Positions 42,145 to 51,050 of a DNA stretch of 64,000 nucleotides are shown piece after piece. The translations under genes and the position numbers were made by a program. How positions within the stretch are numbered: position 1 is the stretch's first letter; each line of letters starts with the position of its first letter. This DNA is from Rossellomorea marisflavi (lineage in GTDB: Bacteria; Bacillota; Bacilli; Bacillales; Bacillaceae_B): NCBI RefSeq assembly GCF_022170785.1, contig NZ_CP081870.1:2406001-2470000 (forward strand). Direction: 5' to 3'. The notes under the pieces are model-generated. The model did no database searches. It saw only the letters and a program-made list of their open reading frames with translations, and had not been told where the DNA came from.

Positions 42145-43620
42145 TCAATTCTTTTTATTGAGCTGTTCCACTGCCTTTTTGAACTGTGGATCGTTTTTCT
42201 GCAGTTTTTCCCTCAAGCTATCCATCAACTGGATGATGGTGTCAGAATCCAGCTTCCCGGTAACCTTCAGCTTTTTGCTTTCTTGGAACTTCTCCACTGC
42301 CTTCGTTGTGTCTTCGTCGTAATATCCATCAACGTTACCAGGGTTGAAGTCAAGGGCATTCAGCATCTGTTCCGCTGTCTTCACTTGATCGGAAAGGTCG
42401 GATTCTTTCAGTTCTTTGTCCGGATTCAAGTATGGTAATTCTGCATAATCCGGCATTTTCACTTCCACGGTCGGCTTGATTCCCTTCTCATGGATCCAGT
42501 TGCCTTCCGGTGTCAGCCACTTGGCCGTCGTGAATTTCATGTTGGAACCGTCCTTGAACTCTTCAGCGGTCTGTACGGTTCCTTTCCCGAAGGTCTTCGT
42601 TCCAATCAATGGGATGTCATTTGATTCACTCACGGCAGCCGCAAGGATCTCGGCCGCACTGGCACTGCCTCCATCGACGAGGACGGCTGTAGGGATATCG
42701 ATCTTATCCCCTCCTTCAGCAACATATTTCTCAACCTTGCCGTTACTGTCCTCTACTTGGAACATCACTTCCCCTTCAGGTACGAAGAGATTCGAGATCT
42801 TGATGGCCTGATCTAAAAGGCCGCCTGGGTTCTGCCTCAAATCAATGACAAGCTTTTTCATGCCCTTGTCATTCATTTCGTTCAATGCTTCAGTCAGTTC
42901 CTTGTACGTATGCTCGGAGAATGACGTAATCTGGATCTTCGCGACCCCATCTTTTTTCATTTCTGCATAAACGGTCTCGATCGGAATCTCATCACGGGTG
43001 ATGGTCACTTCCATCGATTTGTCCTGACCCGGCCGCTGTACGGTGAGGGTGACTTTGGAGCCTTTTTCCCCTCTGATCAACAGAACGGCTTCCGATACCG
43101 ACATCCCTTGGATGCTTTTGTCATCGACCTTCAGGATCTTATCGTTCGGTTTGAGTCCAGCCGATTCGGCGGGTGACCCTTTAATCGGGGAAACGATGGC
43201 GATATAGCCGTCTTTCTCCTGGATTTCAGCTCCGATTCCTTCAAAGGAAGAAGAAATGCTTTCATCGAATTTCTTCGCTTCATCTTTATCCATGTAATCG
43301 GAATACGGATCCCCCACGCTTTCGATCATGCCGTTGATCGCCCCGTCGATAAGCGTATCTTTATCAAGGTCTTTGTAATAATTGTCGTTCAGTTTGTCAT
43401 AAGCTTCGTATAGCTTCGTGAATTCCGATCGATCGGTCACTCCGACATTCACGGCTTTTTCATCACCGAAGGCCAGGGCAAAGGTGGTGATTCCTGCTGT
43501 GGCGAATACGAGGATGAAAATCAGCATGACGAATTTGAATTTCTTCATTTTAATAACATTCGATTCTTGCTGGGGTGATTGATCTGTCTTGTCCTGTTCC
43601 AATGCTTCCACCACTTTCAT
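42145..43620 (-). CDS. Carboxy-terminal processing protease (S41, CtpA/CtpB type)
   Basis: A 491-residue membrane-anchored serine protease. One hydrophobic helix (about residues 28-50) follows a cytoplasmic stretch; then a PDZ domain (SPIKGSPAESAGLKPNDKIL), the S41 core with Ser in GGSASAAEIL and the catalytic Lys in KTFGKGTVQ, and a C-terminal peptidoglycan-binding domain (GNVDGYYDEDTTKAVEKFQ). CtpB of Bacillus cleaves SpoIVFA in sporulation; CtpA is general. The exact role is open. ATG 43620 has no clear ribosome site; TTG 43602 behind GGTGG may be the start. Confidence 0.9.
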   Translation of the reverse strand: MKVVEALEQDKTDQSPQQESNVIKMKKFKFVMLIFILVFATAGITTFALAFGDEKAVNVGVTDRSEFTKLYEAYDKLNDNYYKDLDKDTLIDGAINGMIESVGDPYSDYMDKDEAKKFDESISSSFEGIGAEIQEKDGYIAIVSPIKGSPAESAGLKPNDKILKVDDKSIQGMSVSEAVLLIRGEKGSKVTLTVQRPGQDKSMEVTITRDEIPIETVYAEMKKDGVAKIQITSFSEHTYKELTEALNEMNDKGMKKLVIDLRQNPGGLLDQAIKISNLFVPEGEVMFQVEDSNGKVEKYVAEGGDKIDIPTAVLVDGGSASAAEILAAAVSESNDIPLIGTKTFGKGTVQTAEEFKDGSNMKFTTAKWLTPEGNWIHEKGIKPTVEVKMPDYAELPYLNPDKELKESDLSDQVKTAEQMLNALDFNPGNVDGYYDEDTTKAVEKFQESKKLKVTGKLDSDTIIQLMDSLREKLQKNDPQFKKAVEQLNKKN

Positions 43621-43708
43621 TGCTATGTATCATAGTGTTTTAGACTGATCATGGAGCCCAAAAGGCATCATGAGATTATAACCTCTTCATTCTATCAGCT
43701 TTTATACG

Positions 43709-44293
43709 TTAGCGAAAGGAAAATCCATCATTATGGGTAGGATATGCCAAAAGCGTCGTAAAAAAACCGACTGTACTTATGGCGACCAGCGAATAAAGGA
43801 ATGCTTCCCCTCCAATGACTGAGAGACCGGCCAAAAGAACAAGGCTGTCAAAAAGGAAAATGACCTTCCCGGGATTGAATCCAAATCCCCTTCCGAGGAG
43901 CTGTGCCAGCAAGTCGCTTCCTCCTGTCGCAGCCCCCACCCTCAACATCAATCCGATCCCGATCCCGACGGTTGCACCACCCAGTAAAGCGCATGCTAAG
44001 GGGGCCAAGTACACACGGTCGCTCAAAGGGTGAAGCCAGTCGATCATAAGGGAGGAAATCCATAGCCCATGGACACTTCGGTAAAACAAGCTGCGATCCT
44101 TATAAAAGGCGATTGCATAGAGGGGAACGCTCAGTACGATGATCGTCAATCCCGGAGGAAGACCAAACCAATAGTATGTCAGGAGCCCGATCCCGATCAT
44201 GCCTCCATCGAGGAAATGATGGGGCACGAAGAACATATTGATACCGGAAGCCACAAGCAGACTGCCGATTGTGATGGAGACACCCGATTTCAT
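43709..44293 (-). CDS. YitT-family membrane protein, short form
   Basis: A 194-residue protein with five or six hydrophobic helices of the YitT/DUF161 type (SLLVASGINMFFVPHHFLDGG; LRVGAATGGSDLLAQ). Unlike most YitT proteins it lacks the C-terminal soluble DUF2179 domain and ends after the last helix with THNDGFSFR. Function unknown. ATG 44293 behind GGGGGGAG. Confidence 0.85.
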   Translation of the reverse strand: MKSGVSITIGSLLVASGINMFFVPHHFLDGGMIGIGLLTYYWFGLPPGLTIIVLSVPLYAIAFYKDRSLFYRSVHGLWISSLMIDWLHPLSDRVYLAPLACALLGGATVGIGIGLMLRVGAATGGSDLLAQLLGRGFGFNPGKVIFLFDSLVLLAGLSVIGGEAFLYSLVAISTVGFFTTLLAYPTHNDGFSFR

Positions 44294-44356
44294 ACTTGCT
44301 CCCCCCTTGTCCTACTTGCTACCCCTAGTCTATGTAGGTGAGCCTGGATTCAGACA

Positions 44357-44560
44357 TAAAGAAAGAAGTTGGGATAAAATCCATGCAATGGCCAATACGA
44401 TCCGTATAGATTCTTTACTCCGCTCATGATTTCTGTGCAAGACTTCGTTTTCAGCAGGTAGTCCGTGCTCCTTCTCACATCAGCTACTCTTCCCACGGGA
44501 GCTCTACGCCTTGCACTCCGATCAACCACTAGGGACAATCATTGTTCCTGGAACAAATGA
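44357..44560. repeat. Dispersed palindromic repeat, copy C
   Basis: First of two tandem copies in the gene-free stretch 44294-44879. Starts AGAAGTTGGGATAAAA, has GTGCAAGAC (44435-44443) and the other arm CCTTGCAC (44509-44516), and CTCACATCAGCTACTCTTCCC. The inner 25 bases with CCTCCTCGGCACGCC found in copy D are missing. Confidence 0.85.
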
Positions 44561-44564
44561 AAAA

Positions 44565-44855
44565 GAGTATGGTTCAAAACTAAAAAGGCCCCTTTAATGC
44601 CGAACACGATCATTATAGGGTCTTAATACCGCTCATGATCTCCGTGCAAGACTTCGCTTTCCGCGGGTAGCCCTTGAGCCTCCTCGGCACGCCTCCGGGG
44701 TCTCACATCAGCTACTCTTCCCGCAGGAGTCTTCGTCTTGCACTCCGATCAACCGCTGGAACCGATGAAATTTGAATGTTCATTAAACGAATTAAAAACC
44801 CGAATCATTTGCTTTATCGTAGGCAAATGATTCGGGTTATACTATGACGAAAACA
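44565..44855. repeat. Dispersed palindromic repeat, copy D (most complete)
   Basis: The core arms are GTGCAAGAC (44644-44652) and GTCTTGCAC (44735-44743), nested with GCGGG / CCCGC and GGTAGC / GCTACT; the tip is CCTCCTCGGCACGCCTCCGG. A second, perfect 16-base-pair hairpin, AACCCGAATCATTTGC (44797-44812) with GCAAATGATTCGGGTT (44823-44838), closes the element. The latter could act as a terminator. No reading frame. Confidence 0.88.
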
Positions 44856-44879
44856 TGTTCGTTCGAGCCCTTTAGATCA

Positions 44880-45719
44880 TCATATTTCTTTCACATGATC
44901 AAAATATTCTTCAAGCGTCCAATCCTTATCATAGATGACCTTGGCTGCTTCTTTTCCGACGTAGCGGAAGTGCCATGGTTCATATTGATATTTTGTGATT
45001 TCTTCTTTGTCTTCAGGATAGCGGAGGATGAATCCATACTCGTGGGCATGCTCGGCAAGCCATTTCCCTTCCTTGGTTTCCCCGAAAGGAATATCGATCT
45101 GGAATTGATGGCTCTGACTTGAAATATCCATGGCCAAGCCCGATTGGTGCTCACTGTTTCCAGGAGGCGCGACTGCCATGACGGCTTTTTCATCTCCATA
45201 TTGTTCCTTCTCTCTTTCGAGAAGCATTTTTTGATAATCATATGATCTGTATCCGGAAATAGCAGTCAGATAGAGATTGTCCTTTTTGGCACCGGAGAAC
45301 ATGTCTTCAAGATGTTCTGCCGCTTCCTTGCGCATATGGGCTTTTTCCAGGTCCTCTTCGCCGAAAACGAATGGTACGTCCGGACGTACGAGATCATCCG
45401 GTTTGTATTCACCCAGTCCATAGTCCTTATTGACCATGGCGAGGATGTTGGAAGGGTTTTGAATGATGGCATGCCCATCCACTTCCTTGATGTCGTTGAA
45501 GAACCTGGCATCCAACTGAAGCTCAGGTGGTGTGGTTTCTTCGGGTGCGGAGGCATTTCCTTTTTCATCCGCAGGTGTTTGTTCAGGTTTTTTTTCGTCT
45601 TGTTGTTTTTCTTCTGTCTGATCTTTTTTACCTGTAAGATCATTAGACCAGTCCTTGACTTGCTGACATCCTGAAAGCAGGACGAGGGATGCAGCAGAGA
45701 CCATGATGATCTTTTTCAT
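44880..45719 (-). CDS. yodJ: D-alanyl-D-alanine carboxypeptidase lipoprotein (VanY/YodJ type)
   Basis: A 279-residue exported lipoprotein: signal with lipobox LLSGC (Cys18), a long charged glutamine/glutamate/proline linker, then a VanY (M15B) domain with TAISGYRSYDYQ, the zinc ligands in SEHQSGLAMDI and EPWHFRYVG. It trims the terminal D-Ala of peptidoglycan stem peptides. Position before deoD is that of Bacillus subtilis yodJ. ATG 45719 behind AGGTGA. Confidence 0.92.
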   Translation of the reverse strand: MKKIIMVSAASLVLLSGCQQVKDWSNDLTGKKDQTEEKQQDEKKPEQTPADEKGNASAPEETTPPELQLDARFFNDIKEVDGHAIIQNPSNILAMVNKDYGLGEYKPDDLVRPDVPFVFGEEDLEKAHMRKEAAEHLEDMFSGAKKDNLYLTAISGYRSYDYQKMLLEREKEQYGDEKAVMAVAPPGNSEHQSGLAMDISSQSHQFQIDIPFGETKEGKWLAEHAHEYGFILRYPEDKEEITKYQYEPWHFRYVGKEAAKVIYDKDWTLEEYFDHVKEI

Positions 45720-45804
45720 ACTTTCACCTAGTTTCTATTTTGATTGCATTTAACATATTACCATTAATTTTTGATTCTGTAAGCAGGAGAAACTTCACAA
45801 AATA

Positions 45805-45843
45805 AAGACTGCGCTTCCCCAAGTTTTGGAAAAACGCAGTCTA
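45805..45843 (-). terminator. Terminator of deoD
   Basis: AGACTGCG and CGCAGTCT pair, with an inner CCAA / TTGG extension, followed on the minus strand by TTTATTTTG. Confidence 0.72.
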
Positions 45844-45855
45844 TTCAGCATGAAG

Positions 45856-46560
45856 TTACGCCTTGATGGCCGCTTCAAGTGCCACTTCGATCATATCGTT
45901 GAAGGTAGTCTGTCTCTCTTCTGCAGATGTTTCTTCGCCCGTGATGATGTGATCACTCACAGTCAGGACGCTCAATGCATTCCGGCCGTATTTGGCAGCC
46001 AGTGTGTAAAGGGCACTTGTCTCCATTTCAATGGCAAGGATACCGTACTGTGCCCACTTCTCATGTTCTGCATTGTCGTTGTAGAACATGTCAGCGGTGA
46101 AGACATTCCCTACCTTCAGGCTCAATCCTTTTTCAGTCCCGCTGTCGTAAGCACGTTTGAGAAGGTCAAAGTTTGCCGTCGGGGCATAGTCGATACCGTT
46201 GAATGTCAGCTTGTTCATCTGGGAATCGGTAGAAGATGTCATGGCGAGGATGACATCCCTGACCTTCACATCTTTCTGGATCGCACCGCATGTCCCGACC
46301 CGGATGAGGTTCTGCACATTGTAGCTTTGCATCAATTCATTGATATAGATGGAGATCGACGGGACACCCATACCTGTTCCCTGGACCGAAATCCGTTGTC
46401 CTTTGTATGTTCCCGTATAACCGAACATATTGCGGACTTCATTGTAGCAGACAGGATTGTCCAGGAACGTCTCCGCTATATATTTCGCCCTTAGGGGATC
46501 ACCCGGTAAAAGGACCGTTTCTGCAATTTCGTTTTCTTTCGCACCAATATGTACACTCAC
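45856..46560 (-). CDS. deoD: Purine nucleoside phosphorylase (DeoD type)
   Basis: DeoD phosphorolyses purine (deoxy)nucleosides to base and (deoxy)ribose 1-phosphate as a hexamer. The protein of about 234 residues starts [13 protein letters not shown] and has the phosphate-binding [19 protein letters not shown] and [10 protein letters not shown] motifs. The likely start is GTG 46560, eight bases after AGGAGG; an ATG one codon upstream (46563) is five bases from it. Lies between yodJ and yodL as in Bacillus subtilis. Confidence 0.96.
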   Translation of the reverse strand: MSVHIGAKENEIAETVLLPGDPLRAKYIAETFLDNPVCYNEVRNMFGYTGTYKGQRISVQGTGMGVPSISIYINELMQSYNVQNLIRVGTCGAIQKDVKVRDVILAMTSSTDSQMNKLTFNGIDYAPTANFDLLKRAYDSGTEKGLSLKVGNVFTADMFYNDNAEHEKWAQYGILAIEMETSALYTLAAKYGRNALSVLTVSDHIITGEETSAEERQTTFNDMIEVALEAAIKA

Positions 46561-46654
46561 CATTCATTCCTCCTGATTGTAGGTCTATGAACCTCCATTG
46601 TAATCCTTTTCAACAATCGTGACAATGGGGGAGGGAAAAATGGTGAATGGGATA

Positions 46655-46975
46655 TTACTGTAAGATGACCCTGTTCACCTGGGCCCAGCCATCGGATTGG
46701 AGACGATAATAGAAATGCCCCTTCCTTCCTTCATCGATGAAGACAATGTCTTTCGAAGTCAGGTATCGGCCGTTGAAATCCTTCGGCATCAGGTCGGTCA
46801 CATTGAACATGCGGAATGTTCGATAAAGGGCATCTGCATGGTCCTCTGCTTCAATGGATAATCGATACACGTTTCGATAACCCTTATCTTCCCCGTAGGA
46901 TGGCGTTTGGAAGATGGTCATATCATAGGTCGTACGGAATCGCTTCGGACGCTTCATTCTATCAAGAGTCAGCAT
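46655..46975 (-). CDS. yodL: YodL-family protein
   Basis: A 106-residue protein with the YodL pattern: TIFQTPSYGEDKGYRNVYRL, FRMFN, PKDFNGRYL, DIVFID and YYRLQSDGW. In Bacillus subtilis YodL is made in early sporulation and its overproduction disturbs MreB-like filaments. The ATG at 46975 stands six bases after GGAGGG; an ATG at 46981 overlaps it. Next gene upstream is spo0M rather than yodM. Confidence 0.9.
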   Translation of the reverse strand: MLTLDRMKRPKRFRTTYDMTIFQTPSYGEDKGYRNVYRLSIEAEDHADALYRTFRMFNVTDLMPKDFNGRYLTSKDIVFIDEGRKGHFYYRLQSDGWAQVNRVILQ

Positions 46976-47063
46976 GGTCATCCCTCCAAAAGATCTTTTC
47001 AGATGTATTAGGCAAATGCGCTGTCGAATCCTTCATCGACTGGTGGGAACCTTTGTCGAAACT

Positions 47064-47837
47064 TTACGAGCAGACGCGGTCGATGGCTTTTTGGATGATC
47101 CGTTTAAGGTCGGGTGCATCGGAGGCATCCACGTTGAGTGTGACGATCGACTCGTCCATGTCAAGTGCTTCTGCTAAGAACCCACCAAGCCCCCTTGCCC
47201 TGCGGTCCACTTCAAGTAGAATTTCCACCCTATCCTTGGACTGCTCATTGAATATGACCTCCAGTTCATCCAGTTTTCCTGCATAAGCTCCCGACATGGG
47301 CACGAATTCAAACTCCTGGATGAATGGAAAATGCCTTCGAAGACGCTTTGGTGCCTGTTCACACTCCACTTTCCGCGTTCTGAATCCGAGCTCCTGGATA
47401 GCGGAGAGGACCGATTCTTTCAAGGGGTGAGGGGCGATTTCGATATAATCCTTATCTTTTGGATCTATGGAATTCTTGATATCCATACCCGTGGATACCC
47501 ATACTTTTGTATTCCCATAGGTGACGGGTGTTTCATAGGACAAATCAAACACGAATGGAATCTCTTTTCTCTCATTCTCTTTGATGATGAACGGTTCTGC
47601 CACCTCGATTTTCTGGATGATCGCCTGATCGGTGAATTTCTTATCATCAGATTCACGGATATACGTGGTGTGCAGGGTGAGATAGATGGCATCGACCTCC
47701 TGTTGAGTGCTGCCTCCCTTGATCCCGATCATGCCTTGTATCCTCTCTCCGGCCACATAATGTGATTTCTCCAGTACTGTATCCACCGTAGCTGCCCCGA
47801 TACCGATTGTAGCGAGGACTTTATTAAAAAATGACAT
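47064..47837 (-). CDS. spo0M: Sporulation-control protein Spo0M
   Basis: A 257-residue arrestin-fold protein starting MSFFNKVLATIGIGAATVDT with GERIQGMIGIKGGSTQQEVD, normal for Spo0M. In Bacillus its level affects the onset of sporulation and it touches cell-division and cytoskeletal processes. ATG 47837 behind GGAGGGGG. It lies between yodL and a yppC-like gene, where Bacillus subtilis has yodM, so the block has been rearranged here. Confidence 0.94.
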   Translation of the reverse strand: MSFFNKVLATIGIGAATVDTVLEKSHYVAGERIQGMIGIKGGSTQQEVDAIYLTLHTTYIRESDDKKFTDQAIIQKIEVAEPFIIKENERKEIPFVFDLSYETPVTYGNTKVWVSTGMDIKNSIDPKDKDYIEIAPHPLKESVLSAIQELGFRTRKVECEQAPKRLRRHFPFIQEFEFVPMSGAYAGKLDELEVIFNEQSKDRVEILLEVDRRARGLGGFLAEALDMDESIVTLNVDASDAPDLKRIIQKAIDRVCS

Positions 47838-48009
47838 GTTGTTTCCCCCTCCGGAAATAGTTACTGACTTCCTTTAAGATGTTTCTCTCCTCTCGTCCCA
47901 TAATCCTTCTTTTGACGTGCAGATGGACCAGCATTGCCAAGCATCGGGTATAATGCCCTGTAAAGTTAAATAGCTTAAGAGTACGTGGTTCAAGAAAGGA
48001 GCGGGAGTC

Positions 48010-49086
48010 ATGTCACGCAAAATGGCCCGCGGAACTGTCATCAACGGGTCCCTTCCCCTGCTGCCAGTCCAGGAAGCGGAAGCCATCCTTCAGCCCTGGG
48101 AAGATGATCAACCCATATTATTCTTTTCCAATGAGCGTGAGAGGCTTCAACATATGAAAGGGCAGACAACCAATGGAAACCGGGACAATTTGACGCGTAC
48201 GTCGAGGTATTTGAACTTCTACAGGAAACACCCGGAAATCCATTGGGCATTCCTTGCCCACATGGTTTCACGGAACGCGGGTTATTATATGACCGATCTT
48301 CGGGGAAGCCTTCTATCAAATGTCTTGCCAAAGGGGGTCCAGGAAAATTTCTTTTCATTTCTTGAAACGTGCAATGCGGCGATCTTCGAAGATGCCTATC
48401 CTCAGCTGATGCTTTATGAGGAGTGGAAGGAAAAGGGTTCATTTAACTGGGGCCTCCTGTCAAAACTCCAAGTGTCGTCCTTCATGAAGCCATTTTGGCA
48501 GGCTTTCTTCAAATCTGGAGATAGCAATCTTCTCACAACGGCACTGATCATCAATGAACAGATGCTCATCGAAAATCGGATTGTTTCTCAATGGATGGAA
48601 CAAAAGGAACTGACCAGGTGGTTATTTACCCTTCAGGATTCCCTTGGATTCACGTCGATCCTTTTTCCTTACGGGGAAGCCCCTTCCCTTTCTCTGGCTG
48701 GAGATACGATTTATGCATTTGACGATGTCCATGCGAGGATTGTCGCAGGTAAGAAGCTTTACCGGATCTTATTCCACCCCCACATCCATCAATCGTCCCT
48801 GCGATTTGCCCTTAAAAGGCGCCATACCGCTTCCCGGCAGGATTATTGGCCCCGTGTGTATTCGAATGATCCTACAAGCATCCGTACGTTGTACAGCCCC
48901 CGTCTAGTGGATGTTTGGCCGGATGCCACCCGCTTGCCCTATCCATCTCGCGAATGGTACAAAGGTGATCCGTCCGAGATCAAAGAGCATCTTCTGTCCA
49001 TTCCCCCTCCAGGTAGCTTCACATTGACAAAACGTTGGAAGAGGACTGTATCAGGTTTGATAAAATCTGCCTCGAAGAAACATTGA
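48010..49086 (+). CDS. DUF2515 (YppC-like) protein
   Basis: A 358-residue soluble protein carrying the conserved core of DUF2515: NLTRTSRYLNFYRKHPEIHW, AHMVSRNAGYYMTDLRG and YPQLMLYEEWK. Family function is not known. It is the only plus-strand gene of any length in this minus-strand block. ATG 48010 behind AAAGGAGCGGG. In Bacillus subtilis yppC lies elsewhere. Confidence 0.87.
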   Translation: MSRKMARGTVINGSLPLLPVQEAEAILQPWEDDQPILFFSNERERLQHMKGQTTNGNRDNLTRTSRYLNFYRKHPEIHWAFLAHMVSRNAGYYMTDLRGSLLSNVLPKGVQENFFSFLETCNAAIFEDAYPQLMLYEEWKEKGSFNWGLLSKLQVSSFMKPFWQAFFKSGDSNLLTTALIINEQMLIENRIVSQWMEQKELTRWLFTLQDSLGFTSILFPYGEAPSLSLAGDTIYAFDDVHARIVAGKKLYRILFHPHIHQSSLRFALKRRHTASRQDYWPRVYSNDPTSIRTLYSPRLVDVWPDATRLPYPSREWYKGDPSEIKEHLLSIPPPGSFTLTKRWKRTVSGLIKSASKKH

Positions 49087-49111
49087 TGCTGGAATGGCAT
49101 GCACAGCAAAA

Positions 49112-49141
49112 AGAGGGTGCCCTCCAAAGGGCTCCCTCTCC
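49112..49141 (-). terminator. Terminator of yozD
   Basis: AGAGGG.GCCCT and AGGGC.CCCTCT pair with one mismatch; TTTTTG follows on the minus strand. Confidence 0.7.
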
Positions 49142-49154
49142 TAATGATTAACCT

Positions 49155-49334
49155 CTATTCTATTTCTTCTTCCCATTCCTCATCGATGATGGACTTGGCA
49201 ATCAAATACTCGAAAGTGATATCAGCGAGTTCTTCGATTTCGGCTTCAGAAGGGACAAAGCCTCTTTCGATCAACTCTTTCATAAAGAAATCCGCAATTT
49301 CCTCCGTATCGATAAAGACTTCGATTTCTCGCAT
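49155..49334 (-). CDS. yozD: YozD-like small acidic protein
   Basis: A 59-residue, very acidic helical protein (MREIEVFIDTEEIADFF ... EEWEEEIE). Size, sequence and its place next to yodN identify it as YozD; function unknown. ATG 49334 has AAAGGGGG seven bases upstream; eight codons before that are not needed. Confidence 0.85.
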   Translation of the reverse strand: MREIEVFIDTEEIADFFMKELIERGFVPSEAEIEELADITFEYLIAKSIIDEEWEEEIE

Positions 49335-49370
49335 AAGATCGCCCCCTTTGATTCTCAATTTATGAGCCGT

Positions 49371-49414
49371 CCTCCCATGTTATGACTGTAAAAAAGATTT
49401 CATAACATGGGAGG
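49371..49414. repeat. 15-base-pair perfect inverted repeat between divergent genes
   Basis: CCTCCCATGTTATGA (49371-49385) and TCATAACATGGGAGG (49400-49414) with a 14-base loop. No T-tract, so not a simple terminator. It lies between yozD and the small ORF at 49480; the right arm contains the candidate -35 of that ORF. Confidence 0.75.
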
Positions 49415-49428
49415 GACGGGCATACACT
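49400..49428 (+). promoter_or_regulatory. Candidate SigE-type promoter before the small membrane ORF
   Basis: TCATAAC at 49400-49406 and CATACACT at 49421-49428 with 14 bases between; the -10 agrees fully with CATACANT and the -35 at five of seven positions with KMATATT. Confidence 0.45.
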
Positions 49429-49479
49429 CTACTATTCAATCACGAACCGGACTGGTTCATAGAGGAGTGGAGTCAATTG

Positions 49480-49638
49480 TTGAATAAAGCGCTCAAGGTA
49501 ATGGAAAGAAATGCAGATGAAGTGGAAACGACGATCCTGAAGGGAATGCAGTGGGTCCTCCGCTTCATCTTGATCTCATTCATGATTCTCAGTGTTCCCA
49601 TGTTCCTCTATCTCATGTGGATGATTCCTTCTTTATGA
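49480..49638 (+). CDS. Small single-helix membrane protein (52 residues)
   Basis: A reading frame from TTG 49480 (GGAG seven bases upstream) to 49638. An amphipathic N-terminal half, NKALKVMERNADEVETTIL, precedes one long hydrophobic helix, WVLRFILISFMILSVPMFLY. It overlaps the end of yodN on the other strand by six bases. No family recognised. The SigE-like promoter and surrounding sporulation genes suggest mother-cell expression; this is inference. Confidence 0.6.
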   Translation: MNKALKVMERNADEVETTILKGMQWVLRFILISFMILSVPMFLYLMWMIPSL

Positions 49639-50274
49639 TTCGTGGCTCGAATGGGACTTTAGCTGTTCAAGGACATGATCCATCTTGCTTTTATACACAG
49701 GATCGTTAAATAACTCATAGAGAAGCTTGTAATCATTATAGTGATCCAAGAGTTGATCGATCCAGGTCGGCTTCTGACCCATCGGGGAAGGGAGCTTTTT
49801 CATTTTCATCCCCTTTTTGGCCGGGAAGACGAACCCATATTTCTTGATGAAGGCCTCTGCCTGGCCTTCGTCCGCCACGAGGGTGATTTCGTTCTCATCC
49901 GCCTCCAGCCATTCACCATCCGTCACCCTCATGAGCTCATAGATGACGTCTTCCCATGCATCATCTTTATAGCGCCAGATTTCAGTGCGAAACCCTACAA
50001 TCTTGAAGAGGTCTTCGTCATATCCCTTCACGACCACCAGATCGCCGAAAAGGAATTTGTATTCGATGTCGATTTGCTCCTGCTCGAAAATATATCCATC
50101 ATACGATTCAAGGAGTTCGAGTGCCGATTCCTTGAACAGTCCTTCACTCTCATTTACTTCGTAGAGGAATTCCCCGTCGATTTTCTTAATATCGGTTATC
50201 TTCCCGACAGTCCCATATATGGTCACAACCACCGTTTCACCGACCCTGAACCTGGGATCTTTTCGCTTTTTCAT
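49633..50274 (-). CDS. yodN: YodN-like protein
   Basis: A 213-residue soluble protein of small beta-barrel repeats: VGETVVVTIYGTVGKITDIK near the start and FGDLVVVKGYDEDLFKIVGF after residue 75, both KOW/SH3-like. The C-terminal 55 residues are helical and charged. Same place and size as Bacillus subtilis yodN; function unknown. ATG 50274 behind GAGGGGAGA. Confidence 0.87.
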   Translation of the reverse strand: MKKRKDPRFRVGETVVVTIYGTVGKITDIKKIDGEFLYEVNESEGLFKESALELLESYDGYIFEQEQIDIEYKFLFGDLVVVKGYDEDLFKIVGFRTEIWRYKDDAWEDVIYELMRVTDGEWLEADENEITLVADEGQAEAFIKKYGFVFPAKKGMKMKKLPSPMGQKPTWIDQLLDHYNDYKLLYELFNDPVYKSKMDHVLEQLKSHSSHES

Positions 50275-50367
50275 TCTCCCCTCACCCTAATCGACTTTTT
50301 TATATGATATGCAGGGACCCTTGTATCGGTAAATAAGATTTACGTTTCAACAACAGATCGTAGAGTT

Positions 50368-50407
50368 GGAGAAAGGCCGGGAAATGACGTCAGTCCCCGG
50401 CCTTTTG
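50368..50407. terminator. Hairpin behind yozE
   Basis: AAAGGCCGGG and CCCGGCCTTT (50372-50381, 50396-50405) with a short T-run. Likely terminates yozE transcripts ahead of yodN. Confidence 0.6.
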
Positions 50408-50455
50408 GCTATCGGCAGCGCATTTGCGCTTATGAAAATGTGCGGGTGCCTGCCC

Positions 50456-50680
50456 TCAGTCTTTTTCATCCTGCAGATACAACTCCCACGCACGGTCGAA
50501 GATGACCATGCTCTCGAGGTAATGACCGTTAAATTCCAAATAGGAACTGATTTCGTCATATTCTCCGGAGTGTTTCGGAAAAGCATGATCATCGTAGGCA
50601 GCATTGGCAAATGCTGTGAGATCATCCTTTGCAGATGGCTGTCTATGTTTCATCAGGTAGTGGTAAAATGATTTTCTCAC
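50456..50680 (-). CDS. yozE: YozE family (UPF0346) protein
   Basis: A 74-residue SAM-like helical protein, SFYHYLMKHRQPSAKDDLT ... AYDDHAFPKHS, with all conserved positions of UPF0346. Function unknown. Start GTG 50680 behind AAGGATAGGTG. Same order as in Bacillus subtilis. Confidence 0.92.
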   Translation of the reverse strand: MRKSFYHYLMKHRQPSAKDDLTAFANAAYDDHAFPKHSGEYDEISSYLEFNGHYLESMVIFDRAWELYLQDEKD

Positions 50681-50765
50681 TGGCCGTCACCTATCCTTCA
50701 ATTCGTTTCCTAAAAGGATAGCCGATGATATTCCGTTCGTAAAGAGAAAGGCTCCGGACCAGGTG

Positions 50766-51050
50766 CTAAAACCGGAAGTAATTCTTTTTCAAGAATTTTG
50801 GCATCTGCAGCAACTCATTAAAACCTACAGCTTTTGGTATCGCCTTGGTGTCCATGAGCATGAGCTGATCTTCGATGTCCATGATCACCTCTTCATCTTG
50901 ATATTCCATGCCGCATGACCCGCAGAGGATCCCGGGAACATCATGGATTTCGATTGATCTTGTACCGTCCGGAAGCTCCCAATAGACGGTCGTCACAGAA
51001 TCTGTCACACCACTGCCGCACCATTCACACGTCTTTCCTTCTGCGGTCAT
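50766..51050 (-). CDS. yokU: YokU-type (YgiT-like) zinc-finger protein
   Basis: A 94-residue protein with CEWC (residues 8-11) and CGSC (43-46) zinc knuckles, followed by a helical tail. YokU lies beside kamA in bacilli; a role in regulating or assisting the lysine operon is possible but unproven. ATG 51050 overlaps the kamA stop as ATGA, so it is in the same operon. Confidence 0.9.
   Translation of the reverse strand: MTAEGKTCEWCGSGVTDSVTTVYWELPDGTRSIEIHDVPGILCGSCGMEYQDEEVIMDIEDQLMLMDTKAIPKAVGFNELLQMPKFLKKNYFRF

Noticed and set aside
44855..44874. LexA-like box near CGAAAACATGTTCG
   Set aside because: The half-sites are wrongly spaced (no GAAC-N4-GTTC) and no gene start follows.
44294..44879. 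Coding frames within the tandem repeat region
   Set aside because: Only short frames without ribosome sites; the sequence is explained by two repeat copies.
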